NCBI GenBank assembly: GCA_025210335.1
Contig: JAOARY010000006.1
Span: 1-64,000, forward strand
Origin: Peptostreptococcaceae bacterium
Lineage (GTDB): Bacteria > Bacillota > Clostridia > Peptostreptococcales > Peptostreptococcaceae
DNA: 64,000 nt
Reading direction: 5' to 3'
A model generated the notes under the pieces. The model had not been told where the DNA came from. It worked only from the letters and a program-made list of their open reading frames with translations, and searched no databases. Below are positions 45,467 to 55,637 of this stretch, in pieces. The stretch's first letter is position 1. Each line of letters starts with the position of its first letter. A program made the position numbers and the translations under genes.

Positions 45467-46621
45467 ATGGACAATAAAATTGTAAAAAATGAAGATGTAA
45501 ATAAAGTTTTGTCCAAAGTTTTAGAGTCTATAAAAGAGGGTCAAAATGAACTATTCTCAATAACGGAAAATATAAGACAAGAAAGTACTGGTCTTAAGGT
45601 TGAGATGGAAGAAATAAAGCTAAAATCTCAAAGGATTATAAAACAAGTGGATGAACTTGAAATAAAGGAAAAAGCAAGCAGAAAAAGATTATTTATGGTT
45701 AGTAAAAATTTTGATAAATATTCTGAAAATGACATAAAGAGGGCTTATGAAGAAGCTAGAGACATACAAATACAGTTGATATTAAAAAGAGAAGAAGAAA
45801 AGAATCTTATAAAAAGAAGAAATGATTTAGAAATCAGATATAGAAAGAACAAGGATATGGTAAATAAAACAGAAGGTTTTATTTCAAAAATGAGTTCTGC
45901 TGTAGATTTTTTAATTGGTGATTTGGAAAAAGTAAATCAAACTCTATCGGATCTTGAAGATAAGAGCCAAATTGGAATGAAGATAATAAAAGCTCAGGAA
46001 GAGGAACGAAGAAGAATTGCAAGAGATATACATGATGGGCCTGCTCAATCTTTAGCAACTTTAGTTATAAGAAGTCAAGTTATGACTAAAATAATGGAAC
46101 AAGATGTATCTATGGCTAAAGAAGAAGTAGATAATATGAGAGAAATACTAAAAGCAACATTAAAAGAAATAAGAAGAATTATGTATGATTTAAGACCAAT
46201 GTCTATAGATGATTTAGGTTTAGTTGCTACATTAAACCGTCTAATAACAGATGTAAGGTATGAAAAAGGCATTGATATTAATCTAGTAATATTAAATAAT
46301 GAAGAGGTCTTTAGTCCGCTTCTAAGGCTTACTGTATATAGAATTTTTCAAGAAGCAATTACAAATGCATGTAAGCATTCGCAAACTAAAGAAATTAAGA
46401 TAAAATTAGATATAAATAAATTCAAAGTAAATGGTATTGTACAAGACTTTGGAATTGGTTTTGATCCAAGTAAGATAAAAGAAAAGAAAGAATCCTTTGG
46501 ACTTAGCTCAATGAAAGAAAGAGTAAATCTTTTAAATGGTGAGTTAAAAATAGATTCAACAAAGAATGTTGGTACTTCTATAGTATTTACATTCCCAAAT
46601 GAGGAGGTAAGATATGAGTAA
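45467..46621 (+). CDS. degS: DegS-like cytoplasmic histidine kinase
   Basis: 384 residues, no membrane segment. Long coiled-coil sensor region (about 1-175), HisKA_3 phosphoacceptor ARDIHDGPAQSLATLV with His189 (the same position as in B. subtilis DegS), and a short ATPase domain with EAITNACKHSQ, VQDFGIGFD and FGLSSMKERV. Length and architecture match DegS. GGAGGTATT precedes ATG 45467. It overlaps the DegU-like gene by eight bases, so the pair is translationally coupled. In Bacillus this system controls secreted enzymes and competence; targets here are unknown. Confidence 0.93.
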   Translation: MDNKIVKNEDVNKVLSKVLESIKEGQNELFSITENIRQESTGLKVEMEEIKLKSQRIIKQVDELEIKEKASRKRLFMVSKNFDKYSENDIKRAYEEARDIQIQLILKREEEKNLIKRRNDLEIRYRKNKDMVNKTEGFISKMSSAVDFLIGDLEKVNQTLSDLEDKSQIGMKIIKAQEEERRRIARDIHDGPAQSLATLVIRSQVMTKIMEQDVSMAKEEVDNMREILKATLKEIRRIMYDLRPMSIDDLGLVATLNRLITDVRYEKGIDINLVILNNEEVFSPLLRLTVYRIFQEAITNACKHSQTKEIKIKLDINKFKVNGIVQDFGIGFDPSKIKEKKESFGLSSMKERVNLLNGELKIDSTKNVGTSIVFTFPNEEVRYE

Positions 46622-47267
46622 TATAAAAATTGCAATAGCTGATGATCATTCGCTTATGAGAGAGGGACTATCTAGAATTTTAGAATTTGAAGATGATATA
46701 ACGGTAGTTGGTACAGCTAAAGATGGCTTAGAAGCCTTAGAGTTATATAAAAAAATGGACATTGATGTTGTTTTATTAGATATTAATATGCCTAATATGA
46801 ATGGTATAGAGACATTAAGAAAGATAAGAGATATGGATTCTTCTGCAAAAGTTATAATACTTACTGTTCATGATGGTAGAGAGTACTTAGTTGAGAGTCT
46901 TAACTTAGGGGCAAATGGATATATGTTAAAAGATTCAGACTCATCAAGCCTAGTAGAAGCTATAAAGGCTGTTAATCAAGGTGGTTCATATGTACATCCT
47001 AATTTAGCTGGAGAGTTAGTTAGAGAAATTAGTAAGACTGGAAATGGTGAAAAAGCTAAAAAAGGTTTAGAAAGCTTAACAAAAAGAGAATACGAGGTAT
47101 TATCTTTAATAGCTGATGGTCTTAGTAATAAAGAAATATCTCAAAAGCTTATAATAAGTGAGAAGACAGTTAAAAATCATGTATCGAGCATATTAAGAAA
47201 GTTAGAAATTTCAGATAGAACTCAAGCGGCTATATATGCTTATAAACATAATGTGAAAAAAATATAA
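46614..47267 (+). CDS. degU: DegU-like NarL/LuxR response regulator
   Basis: 217 residues: receiver (about 1-122; DDH at 10-12, phosphoacceptor Asp in LLDINMPNMNG, Lys in MLKDSDSS) and a LuxR-type helix-turn-helix (about 150-212; LTKREYEVLSLIADGLSNKE, KTVKNHVSSILRKL). ATG 46614 overlaps the kinase end; GAGGAGG lies within it. Phosphorylated by the DegS-like partner. Followed by a terminator shared with the converging DUF342 gene. Confidence 0.94.
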   Translation: MSNIKIAIADDHSLMREGLSRILEFEDDITVVGTAKDGLEALELYKKMDIDVVLLDINMPNMNGIETLRKIRDMDSSAKVIILTVHDGREYLVESLNLGANGYMLKDSDSSSLVEAIKAVNQGGSYVHPNLAGELVREISKTGNGEKAKKGLESLTKREYEVLSLIADGLSNKEISQKLIISEKTVKNHVSSILRKLEISDRTQAAIYAYKHNVKKI

Positions 47268-47272
47268 TAAAA

Positions 47273-47310
47273 AAAACATTAAAATTGATTACAATTTTAA
47301 TGTTTTTTTA
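47273..47310. terminator. Bidirectional terminator between degU and the DUF342 gene
   Basis: AAAACATTAAAATTG / CAATTTTAATGTTTT with loop ATTA; runs of A and T on the two sides allow use from both strands. Confidence 0.9.
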
Positions 47311-47316
47311 TATATT

Positions 47317-48897
47317 TTATTCAAAATGAAGTTTATTTCCATCAGCATAGAATGTTCCAATAGTTATAGACTCAATTCTTTTTTGAAGATTTTTAATTTC
47401 TATAAATGTTTGAGGGAACGCTTTTTGCATTATTGAAATTTCACCTTCTCCTTTAGATTCAAGACATTTCATAACAGACTGTCTTTTTAAATCTAATTTA
47501 GAAAGTTCTTTCATTAAATTTTCATTAATTTTCATTATATGCTCATATTCTTCTAAATCGTTGAAATCATCATCCTGATCAAGTAAAGCTTCATATGCTT
47601 TTAATTCTTTGGCATTTTTTTCCATCTCATTTAAATAATACTTATATTTTATAAGTATTTCATCAAGTTGTTTTTTCATTTCATCACGGTTAAAGCCTTT
47701 AACATTGATAACAGTTCTTTTTTCCATTTGATTACCTATTGTTGTAACAACAACTTGAGATTCTGCATTTATAGTACCACCAATAATTTTACCATCCTTA
47801 GAATTAACAATAATTCTTTTAGATGTAAGTTCACTATCTAAAGCATAAAAACCTATATTTATACTTTCTCCAGCCTCAACTGTACATGAATTTACATATT
47901 TAGTAAATACATCTTGATGAGCATAAATTCTAGTTTTTTGCTTACCAGAGATACCACCTTTAATAAATACACTACCTTCTGTAGATGTTAGTTGATTTAC
48001 AGCACCAAGACCAATTGTACTATTTATAGAAATGTCCTTAGATGCTTTTATACTAAATCCATCATGAACTGTACCACTTACAGTTACATGACCGTCAAAG
48101 TCTATATTACCAGTTTCAACTCCAACATCCCCATTTATATGTAGATGGTTTATAACACCAATTTTACCACCAGAGAATGATAATGCACCATTCATTCTAG
48201 ATCTTAAAACAATTTTGTCATCTTCTCGTGTTTTTATAACACTTTTTCTATCATAACTTAATATCTTATTCTTTCCAGGTTTGGCAGGTAAAACTTCACC
48301 ATAAACATTACATCCATCTTCGCCATCTGTTAGAGGTATTTTTTCTCCAAGCCAATCACTTTTTTCAATTTGTTCAATAAGGTGCATATCATAATAATCT
48401 GTTTGACCATCTTCTTTTATAGTTGGTTTTAAATCAGGTTTATCTTTATAAACTATTATGGCATCTTTTCCATGAATAGCAGACTTACCTTCAGCTATTA
48501 CATACTCCTTACTTTGAATAATATGTCCGTCAAAAATAGATTCATCTATACCATAAGTGATATTGTGTTCGTTTAAAAGAGATATAACTTTATCTTTTAA
48601 ATTAGAATCCTGTTCTATTTGGTTTTGAGGCATGTTAATTTTTAATTTTGCTTCCATTTTGTTTTTTGAAACAGATACTTCCATATCAGGTTTGATTGTT
48701 CCAATTTCAATTATTACTCCATCCGCATCTTCTAATGCTTTTTTTAGCCCCATAAAATTACTTAAAGCTATATTAGGGAAATCTTTAAGTATAAGGTTAA
48801 ATTTTATAAGGTCAAAACCTATAGAAAAAACTTCTATAAAAACTTTATCTTCTTTAAAATAAAGGCGGATATAGCTATTTTCAAAAATTTGTTCCAT
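47317..48897 (-). CDS. FapA-type DUF342 protein
   Basis: 526 residues. N-terminal region with alternating beta strands (about 1-150), the DUF342/FapA core (about 160-390; GKSAIHGKDAIIVYKDKPDLK, DGEDGCNVYGEVLPAKPGK, then glycine-rich right-handed beta-helix turns such as HLHINGDVGVETGNIDFDGH), and a C-terminal coiled coil (about 400-490). Widespread in Clostridia; polymer or surface roles have been suggested but none is proven. ATG 48897 follows AAAGGAGG. Single gene. Confidence 0.88.
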   Translation of the reverse strand: MEQIFENSYIRLYFKEDKVFIEVFSIGFDLIKFNLILKDFPNIALSNFMGLKKALEDADGVIIEIGTIKPDMEVSVSKNKMEAKLKINMPQNQIEQDSNLKDKVISLLNEHNITYGIDESIFDGHIIQSKEYVIAEGKSAIHGKDAIIVYKDKPDLKPTIKEDGQTDYYDMHLIEQIEKSDWLGEKIPLTDGEDGCNVYGEVLPAKPGKNKILSYDRKSVIKTREDDKIVLRSRMNGALSFSGGKIGVINHLHINGDVGVETGNIDFDGHVTVSGTVHDGFSIKASKDISINSTIGLGAVNQLTSTEGSVFIKGGISGKQKTRIYAHQDVFTKYVNSCTVEAGESINIGFYALDSELTSKRIIVNSKDGKIIGGTINAESQVVVTTIGNQMEKRTVINVKGFNRDEMKKQLDEILIKYKYYLNEMEKNAKELKAYEALLDQDDDFNDLEEYEHIMKINENLMKELSKLDLKRQSVMKCLESKGEGEISIMQKAFPQTFIEIKNLQKRIESITIGTFYADGNKLHFE

Positions 48898-49430
48898 ACC
48901 AAACTGTCCTCCTTTACAACATTTCAAGTCGTCCTTGACATAAATTGTTCAATCTATTACTATATATCGTTATAAATTTAAAAATATTAAGAGCGTTGTT
49001 AAGTCTTAATCTAAGTTTACCACACTTTCTAAGTTAAATCATGACAAAAATACTGCTAAATTTAAAGTAATTAATCAAATTTTGTTATTTGAAATTGGCT
49101 GAAATGCTTACAAATGGCCGATTGTAAAATAATAACAAAGACTTGTCTTTTTTGAAACTATGACTAAATTACTATTTTAAAAACTTTGAAGTCTAAAAAT
49201 AGGTATTTAAAGATTAAAATGTAAATAAGATATAAACAAGGTCTTTTGTACTTTATTAGAAAAGAAAAAATGTAGGAAATGAGGACTAAATCAAGATTAT
49301 TCGCAAAAAATGTTCATAAATTAATATATTTTATTTTACTTCATAGTATAATATCATTTATGAGGATATAAAAATGTATTTGGATTAAATGTTGTAAAAA
49401 TTTAATTATGGATTATAAAGGGGCAGTACT
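48898..49430. other. Intergenic region between DUF342 and LysR-family genes
   Basis: About 530 bases with no ORF of note. Seen: TATAAT at 49347-49352 with a poor -35, probably the LysR-gene promoter, and a short inverted repeat TTACAA / TTGTAA near 49109-49128. Nothing else could be supported. Confidence 0.5.
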
Positions 49431-50342
49431 ATGATTGATAGTAAAATTGAAACTTTTTTGCATCTAGCAAAAATAAGAAATTTCACAAAAACGGCACAAT
49501 TATTAAACCTGACTCAACCAGCAGTATCTCAACATATAAAATATTTAGAAGAGATTTATGCTGTTAAGTTATTTGAAAAAAAAGGCAGAGATTTGCTAAT
49601 AACAGAAGAAGGTAAAATATTTTTAGAATATGCAAAAAAGGTAAATCAAATATCGAAATGTGCATATAAAAGCATGCAAAACATAAGCAGCTTAAAAAAG
49701 ACATATAGAGTAGGAGCAACAAGAACTATAGGTGATTATTTATTACCAGATGTATTATCTTCTTATACAAAAGTAAATAAAGATATAAAACTTAATTTAG
49801 TTGTTGAAAATACAGAATTTATAATAAAAAATATACTAAAAGAAAATATTGATTTTGCATTAGTTGAAGGACTATTTAACAGAAATAAATTTGAAAGCAA
49901 ATTAATAAAAAAGGATGAACTTGGTATAGTAATGCATAAAGATTGCAGTTTAAATAAATTACATAAAATAAAAATGGAAGATGTATTATCAGGTGATTTA
50001 ATATTAAGAGAAGAAGGTTCTGGAACAAGAGATGTTTTTGAACGTGAAATCATAAAGAACGGATATAAAAGAGAAAATATAAAAACTCTTATGGAAATTG
50101 GAAGTATAAATGCTATTAAAAAACTTATTAGAAAAAATATTGGTTATAGTATTATGTCTTTTGAAGTTATGAAGGATGATTTGAAATCAGAAGACTTAGT
50201 ATTTAGACGTATTGATGGTATAAGTATTTTTAGGGAATTTAATTTTATTTATAAAAAAGAAGTATATGAAGAGTTTTATGAAGAATTCTATAATTTTATG
50301 GTTGAAAATTTATCAACACAAGAAAAAAAAATTGCTAATTAA
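49431..50342 (+). CDS. LysR-family transcriptional regulator
   Basis: 303 residues. N-terminal winged helix (about 1-65; FLHLAKIRNFTKTAQLLNLTQ, PAVSQHIKYLEE) and a periplasmic-binding-like effector domain (about 88-295; YRVGATRTIGDYLLPDVL, LILREEGSGTRDVFE). The effector motifs resemble the CysL/CbbR-like branch, but the inducer is unknown. AAGGGGCAG precedes ATG 49431. LysR regulators often control a divergent neighbour, here the DUF342 gene 530 bases away; that link is weak. Confidence 0.93.
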   Translation: MIDSKIETFLHLAKIRNFTKTAQLLNLTQPAVSQHIKYLEEIYAVKLFEKKGRDLLITEEGKIFLEYAKKVNQISKCAYKSMQNISSLKKTYRVGATRTIGDYLLPDVLSSYTKVNKDIKLNLVVENTEFIIKNILKENIDFALVEGLFNRNKFESKLIKKDELGIVMHKDCSLNKLHKIKMEDVLSGDLILREEGSGTRDVFEREIIKNGYKRENIKTLMEIGSINAIKKLIRKNIGYSIMSFEVMKDDLKSEDLVFRRIDGISIFREFNFIYKKEVYEEFYEEFYNFMVENLSTQEKKIAN

Positions 50343-50358
50343 ATTAGCAATTTTTTTT
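50323..50358. terminator. Bidirectional terminator between LysR and PBP genes
   Basis: Near-perfect palindrome built on AAATTGCTAATT / AATTAGCAATTT with eight A before and eight T after; overlaps the LysR-gene stop. Confidence 0.9.
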
Positions 50359-50361
50359 GTA

Positions 50362-52989
50362 TTAATTACCCATAAGCCATGGATCAACAGCTGGGTTATC
50401 TTCATCTAGTATTGGATTTTCTGTTTGAGTATTATTTTCAGATGGGATAGTACCATCTGGTATTTGTTGAATTTGCATTTCTAAAGAATCTGATACAGTA
50501 GGTACCTGATATATTAAATCTTCAGGAACTTTTCTTCCTTGTGTAGGAATAAACGTTACAGGTCTTTGAATAAATGTTTTAAATACTCTTTTTTCAATTG
50601 GTGTAAATTCATTTGCTAGTAAGCCATTATCTGAATTAACTTCTTTTACAACATGAGTTGTACAATAATCTTTTGGTTGCGTACCATTTATAAAGATTTC
50701 GCTTCTAACTGTATGTCTAGGGTCTGTATTACATATATCTGTAACAAGCTTACCTGATTCTGTGCATATAGTAGCTCTGACTATGCCTGGTGGTTGAACA
50801 AAAGATTTAGATTCTAAATTAGAATGTATTTGATCCATCACTTTTTTCCAAAGCATAGCAGACATTCTACTTCCTTGATTAAGAGGTTTTGGAGAATCGA
50901 CTCCTATCCATGTTGCTGCTGTATAATAAGGAGAATATCCTACAAACCATGCATCTTTTTTTGCTGAAGTTGTACCAGTTTTACCAGCAGTAGCCATATT
51001 TTTCAATTTAGCTCTTCTACCAGTTCCGTTACTTACAACATCTTCTAATAAATTTGTCATTATATAAGCTTCTTGTTTAGTTGCAATTTCTTTTTGATCC
51101 TTTTGTGTTTGTAATATAATATCTCCATTTGCATTTTCAACTCTTGTAAAGAATATTGGTCTAGTATAAACACCTTCACTAGCAATTGCACTATATGCAG
51201 CTGTAAGTTCTAACGGTGTTACACCTTTAGACATACCACCTAACGGTAAAGAAAAGTTTTCATCATTTACTCTTCTATTTTCTTTTGCTCTTACAATAGT
51301 TGAAAAACCTAAATCTTCTAAAGTAGAAAGCATTATAGAAACAGATTGAGGGTGATTTTCACCTAACATTTTAGCCAGTTCAACTGTTCCAGAGTTTGAA
51401 GAGTTTCTAAGTAATTCTCTAACTGTTGTAAGTCCTTTGTATCTATTATCCCAGTTTCTTGGCCAAAGTTCGCCACGCTTATTGTACATAGGAAGATCAT
51501 CTACAATTGATGCAGGAGAAAAACCTCTTTTTATAGCAGGTAGATAAACGGCTAATGGTTTGATAGCAGAACCAGGTTGTCTTGGATTTGTAGCTCTATT
51601 ATAAAGCATACTACCTTTAAAGTTTCTTCCACCTATCAATGCTTTTACCTGTCCTGATTGATTATCTATTACAACCATTGATGATTGAGGTTGTAAATTT
51701 CCATTTTTATCAGTAAAAGTACCTGGGAAATTTTTATTATCTTCGTATTCTTTTTCTAATATATTTTGTATATCCAAACTCATAGTTGAATAAATTCTAA
51801 GACCACCTTCATATAATAATGACTTTGCTTCTGTTTTGGAAAATCCATTTAAAACAAGTTCATCTATAACTTCGTTTTTGACTATATCTACAAAATAAGA
51901 AGATATATCTTCTGCCATTTCTTTTCCTTTATTAACTATGATTTTTTCATTTTTAGCTTCTTGATATTCACTATCTGTAATGTAGTTTAATTGATGCATT
52001 TTAAAAAGCACAGTTTCTTGTCTCTTTTTAGATTCAGGATTTAAAATTGCTTTTCTAATAAGATCTTTTTGTTCTATTAATCTTTTATGTTGGCTTGCAT
52101 CTATTATATTATGTTCTTTTAATTTGTTTATAGCATTTATTTCAACTTGTGTTAGTGGTGGAGTATTTGCTGATTTACCCATGAATATTAAATTATTTTT
52201 TAGTCTTTCTATGTTTGAAAAATCTTCAGTACCATCTAATTGGCTAGTTTTATAAACACTATATTTAGTTGGCCACTTAGTTATACCTGCAATCATTGCA
52301 CATTCAGCAATACTAAGTTCATTAACATCTTTAGAAAAATATTTTTGTGAAGCAGCTTGAACTCCATGAGTACCTCTACCTAATGCTACAGTATTTAAAT
52401 AAGCTTCTAATATCTTATCCTTACTAAGTACTTCTTCCATTTGAAGTGCGTAATATAAATCCTTTATCTTTCTTGTAAAACTTCTGTCATTTGAAGTATA
52501 AAGATTTTTTGCAAGTTGCATAGTTATAGTACTAGCTCCTTGAGCTTTACTCATTGTTTTAATATCATGAACTAAAGCACCAAACAGTCTTTTTATATCC
52601 ACTCCATTATGAGTATAATATCTTTCATCTTCTATAGCGACAAATGCATTTTGAATGTCTTTTGGTATATTTTCAATGCTTATAATATCTCTATTTTCTT
52701 GCATATGAAGTTTTACTATTAACTGTCCTTCTTCATCATATATATAAGAACTTTGATCAAGTAATTCATATATATTATTGTAATTAACAGGTTTTAAATC
52801 TTTAACAACCCCATAAATCAAACCTGCTGTAAGTGAAGCACCTATAATCCCTAAGATTGTAAATGTTATGAATACATATTTTAGAATTCTTAAAAACGCA
52901 TTACCAGATTTATTTTTGGCTTTATTATTTTTAATTTCATCATTAGTATCATCTTGCGAGACTATATTTTTTGGCTCTTTTTTTCGCAT
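50362..52989 (-). CDS. Class A penicillin-binding protein (PBP1A-type)
   Basis: Bifunctional cell-wall synthase of 875 residues. Cytoplasmic head, membrane helix (about 34-61), GT51 glycosyltransferase (about 80-245) with Glu120 in AIEDERYYTHNG and GASTITMQLAKN, and transpeptidase (about 395-700) with Ser474 (SAIK), SSN (530-532) and KTGT (670-673). A Pro/Gln-rich tail of about 130 residues follows. ATG 52989 follows GGAGGGTAC. Single-gene unit; the terminator is shared with the LysR gene. Confidence 0.96.
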   Translation of the reverse strand: MRKKEPKNIVSQDDTNDEIKNNKAKNKSGNAFLRILKYVFITFTILGIIGASLTAGLIYGVVKDLKPVNYNNIYELLDQSSYIYDEEGQLIVKLHMQENRDIISIENIPKDIQNAFVAIEDERYYTHNGVDIKRLFGALVHDIKTMSKAQGASTITMQLAKNLYTSNDRSFTRKIKDLYYALQMEEVLSKDKILEAYLNTVALGRGTHGVQAASQKYFSKDVNELSIAECAMIAGITKWPTKYSVYKTSQLDGTEDFSNIERLKNNLIFMGKSANTPPLTQVEINAINKLKEHNIIDASQHKRLIEQKDLIRKAILNPESKKRQETVLFKMHQLNYITDSEYQEAKNEKIIVNKGKEMAEDISSYFVDIVKNEVIDELVLNGFSKTEAKSLLYEGGLRIYSTMSLDIQNILEKEYEDNKNFPGTFTDKNGNLQPQSSMVVIDNQSGQVKALIGGRNFKGSMLYNRATNPRQPGSAIKPLAVYLPAIKRGFSPASIVDDLPMYNKRGELWPRNWDNRYKGLTTVRELLRNSSNSGTVELAKMLGENHPQSVSIMLSTLEDLGFSTIVRAKENRRVNDENFSLPLGGMSKGVTPLELTAAYSAIASEGVYTRPIFFTRVENANGDIILQTQKDQKEIATKQEAYIMTNLLEDVVSNGTGRRAKLKNMATAGKTGTTSAKKDAWFVGYSPYYTAATWIGVDSPKPLNQGSRMSAMLWKKVMDQIHSNLESKSFVQPPGIVRATICTESGKLVTDICNTDPRHTVRSEIFINGTQPKDYCTTHVVKEVNSDNGLLANEFTPIEKRVFKTFIQRPVTFIPTQGRKVPEDLIYQVPTVSDSLEMQIQQIPDGTIPSENNTQTENPILDEDNPAVDPWLMGN

Positions 52990-53175
52990 ATTGTACCCTC
53001 CTTATTCTTAGATAATTATATCATAGATAAAAAAATTATTAATAATAAGACTAAAATTGAAACAAAATTGTAAAGTATTAAGAGTTTTACGTTTATATTT
53101 TGCTTGTTAAATACTCAAAAATAGATGATAATATGTATATGATATATTTTAAGAAATTTGTTAGGTGGTGTAACT

Positions 53176-54462
53176 ATGTCAGAAATTAAAAAACCAAAAG
53201 TCATAACTATTGGTCTTCATATAAAAAGTGATGTAAGAAGAAAAGATGATACGAATATAGAAGTGTCGATGAAAGAATTAAAAGAATTAGTTGAAGCTGC
53301 TGGTGGAGAAGTAGTTGGAGAAATAATTCAAAATAAAGATACAAGAGATGCAGCGTTTTATATTGGTAAAGGAAAAGTTGAAGAAATTAGAGATTATGCA
53401 AATACTTTAGAAGCGGATCTTATAGTATTTAATGATGAACTTTCAGGTTCTCATATTAGAAATTTAGAAGAAGTCATAGAAAAACAAGTAGTAGATAGAA
53501 CAAATCTTATACTTGATATATTTGCAAAAAGAGCATTATCAAAAGAGGGGAAATTACAAGTTGAATTAGCACAATTAAAGTATAGACTTGCAAGAATTGG
53601 AGCTATGAATTCTGGATTTTCTAAAACTGGTGCAGGAATAGGAACGAGAGGTCCAGGTGAAAAGAAACTAGAAACAGATAAAAGACATATATTAAGAAGA
53701 ATTGATGAAATAAGAAGAGAACTTAAAAATGTTAAAAAAAATAGAGAAACTCAAAGAAATCAAAGAATAAAATCTAATTTACCAATAATTGCATTAGTAG
53801 GGTATACAAATGCAGGAAAATCAACTTTATTAAATGAACTTATAAAAACACATAAGGCTTTTGATGAAGATAAATTTGTATTTTCAAAAGATATGCTTTT
53901 TGCTACATTAGATGTAAGTTTAAGAAAAGCATTACTTCCTAATAATAAGGAATATTTAGTAACTGATACAGTTGGATTTGTAAGTAAATTACCACATGAT
54001 TTGATAGATGCATTTAAAGCCACATTAGAAGAAGTATCATATGCTGATTTGATAGTACATGTTATAGATGCTTCAAATGAAAACTATGATTTTCAAATGA
54101 AAACAACATTATCAGTATTAGAAGATTTAGATTCTTTAGATAAGGATATGATAACAGTTTATAATAAATCTGATAGATTAGATTATGAAGTTGATGCAAG
54201 TGCGGATATGGATACTGTGTTTATATCTTGTAAGACTGGTTATAATATGGATATATTAATTGAAAAAATTCAATCTAAAATATATAGAGATTTAAAAGAT
54301 GTGGAAATGTTAATACCATATGATAAAGGTCATATATTTAATACAATAAAAGAAAAAACTAATGTTGATGAATTTGAATACAAAGAAAATGGTATTTATT
54401 TAAGAGCTCTATTAGATAATGCTGATTTTGGAAGATATAAAGAATATATATGTAATGATTAA
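53176..54462 (+). CDS. hflX: GTPase HflX
   Basis: 428 residues. N-terminal HflX domain (about 1-195; ELVEAAGGEVVGE, RDAAFYIGKGKVEEI, LAQLKYRLARIG, GTRGPGEKKLE) and a GTPase domain with GYTNAGKS (209-216), DTVGFVSKLPH and NKSD. HflX splits and rescues stalled or heat-damaged ribosomes. ATG 53176 follows AGGTGGTG; the upstream ATG at 53158 precedes that site and is rejected. Single-gene unit. Confidence 0.96.
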   Translation: MSEIKKPKVITIGLHIKSDVRRKDDTNIEVSMKELKELVEAAGGEVVGEIIQNKDTRDAAFYIGKGKVEEIRDYANTLEADLIVFNDELSGSHIRNLEEVIEKQVVDRTNLILDIFAKRALSKEGKLQVELAQLKYRLARIGAMNSGFSKTGAGIGTRGPGEKKLETDKRHILRRIDEIRRELKNVKKNRETQRNQRIKSNLPIIALVGYTNAGKSTLLNELIKTHKAFDEDKFVFSKDMLFATLDVSLRKALLPNNKEYLVTDTVGFVSKLPHDLIDAFKATLEEVSYADLIVHVIDASNENYDFQMKTTLSVLEDLDSLDKDMITVYNKSDRLDYEVDASADMDTVFISCKTGYNMDILIEKIQSKIYRDLKDVEMLIPYDKGHIFNTIKEKTNVDEFEYKENGIYLRALLDNADFGRYKEYICND

Positions 54463-54504
54463 ATTATAGTAGTATATTTTTAGTATAATTTTAGTTATAA
54501 AATA

Positions 54505-54551
54505 AAAAAGATAAAGATATGGTTTTAAGTCCATGCTTTATCTTTTTGTTT
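54505..54551 (+). terminator. Terminator after hflX
   Basis: AAAAAGATAAAG / CTTTATCTTTTT with an inner ATGG / CCAT pair, then T-rich sequence. Confidence 0.85.
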
Positions 54552-54565
54552 TAGATAGATGGTAG

Positions 54566-55249
54566 GTGATTAAAATTAAAACTTGGAAGGATATAGATAA
54601 ATTAGAGGATTATGAAATTACTTATTTATTGTATAATGAGGGAAAGAATATAGATATTATTTCAAAAATAAGAAATCTAGAAAAAACGCAAATTCAACAA
54701 CATATAATAAAAGGAAAAGCAAGTAAAAAAGAAAAAAAAGATATTGGAAAGAGAAAAAAAACATTATTGGAAAAACTTATTCTTTTAGATAAGGAAAAAA
54801 GAATAAAATTATTAGAAGATTTAAAACAAAAAGATGAAATTAAAATTTTAGAATTTAAAAAAGAATTATATAAAAAATTAAAAACAGATAAAAATTTAGA
54901 TGATGTGATTATATATATATGGATTTGTGGAGAGTTAAGAGATGATAAATTTTTAGATATAATCCATGAATTTACATTGCATTTTCATGGAAATATAAGG
55001 AGAATGTCCTATTCTGCCATGAGAAAAATAAAAAATAAAAATAGTTTGGAGTTTTTTTATAGAGGATTAACAGACAAAAAACCCCAAGTTAGACAATATG
55101 CTGCAAGAGGACTTATGGATATTGGAGATGAAAATAGCATAAAAAAAATAAAAAATTTAATTTCAAATAAAAATGAAAAAGAATACGTAAGAAATAGTTT
55201 TTTTCAAGCGATAGAGGCGATAGAAAATAGACTTAAAAATAAAGTTTAA
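54566..55249 (+). CDS. HEAT-repeat protein of unknown function, uncertain start
   Basis: About 225 residues. An N-terminal region resembling a helix-turn-helix (DKLEDYEITYLLYNEGK), a Lys-rich middle (about 55-110), then HEAT-like repeats (about 115-225; RRMSYSAMRKIKN, VRQYAARGLMDIGDENS). The frame opens at GTG 54566, but that GTG is part of the ribosome site AGGTGAT (54564-54570); the spacing used by neighbours would put initiation at ATT 54575. Either a rare AUU start or a site-less GTG start is implied. The gene stands alone before the serine T-box; function unknown. Confidence 0.75.
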   Translation: MIKIKTWKDIDKLEDYEITYLLYNEGKNIDIISKIRNLEKTQIQQHIIKGKASKKEKKDIGKRKKTLLEKLILLDKEKRIKLLEDLKQKDEIKILEFKKELYKKLKTDKNLDDVIIYIWICGELRDDKFLDIIHEFTLHFHGNIRRMSYSAMRKIKNKNSLEFFYRGLTDKKPQVRQYAARGLMDIGDENSIKKIKNLISNKNEKEYVRNSFFQAIEAIENRLKNKV

Positions 55250-55271
55250 ATATAAAAAAAAATTTAAATGC

Positions 55272-55300
55272 TTGACAAAAAAAAATAATCTGATTACAAT
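55272..55300 (+). promoter_or_regulatory. Promoter of the serine T-box operon
   Basis: TTGACA (55272-55277), 17-bp spacer, TACAAT (55295-55300). Start point expected near 55307, at the beginning of the T-box leader. Confidence 0.85.
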
Positions 55301-55306
55301 TAGTCT

Positions 55307-55637
55307 CAAATACAAATTCAAAAATAAAAGCTTTGACTAGGGAGTAGTAAATAATTTTTTTAATCTCAGAGAGGGAATGTTTGGTGAAAATTCCTATTAA
55401 AATTTATTGAATCCACCCTTGAGCTGCATGAGGGTAACAACTTGTGCCGGGTTAACCGTTAAAATTAGGAGTTTAATAACTATAATGTGATAGTCTATTT
55501 AAGATATTATCAATTTTATAGTTAGTTTATGATATTAATTTATAGGATAATTCTAGATATTTTTATAGATTAATATATTATAAATAAGGTGGTACCGCGA
55601 TTTACCTCGCCCTTATATAGGGGGCGAGGTTTTTTTA
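55307..55637 (+). promoter_or_regulatory. T-box leader, serine type
   Basis: Transcription antitermination element that reads uncharged tRNA. Stem I carries AGAGAGGGAATG and GGTG pairing with CACC; the specifier codon in the bulge is TCC (55412-55414) followed by A, which decodes serine. The conserved T-box AAGGTGGTACCGCG is at 55586-55599, and the competing terminator CCTCGCCC / GGGGGCGAGG with seven T is at 55605-55637. The downstream genes make serine, which agrees with the specifier. Low charged tRNA-Ser should switch the operon on. Confidence 0.95.

Noticed and set aside
46348-46635. Open frames antisense to the DegS-like gene and similar ones across the window
   Set aside because: Antisense shadows of conserved genes, without ribosome sites or recognisable products.
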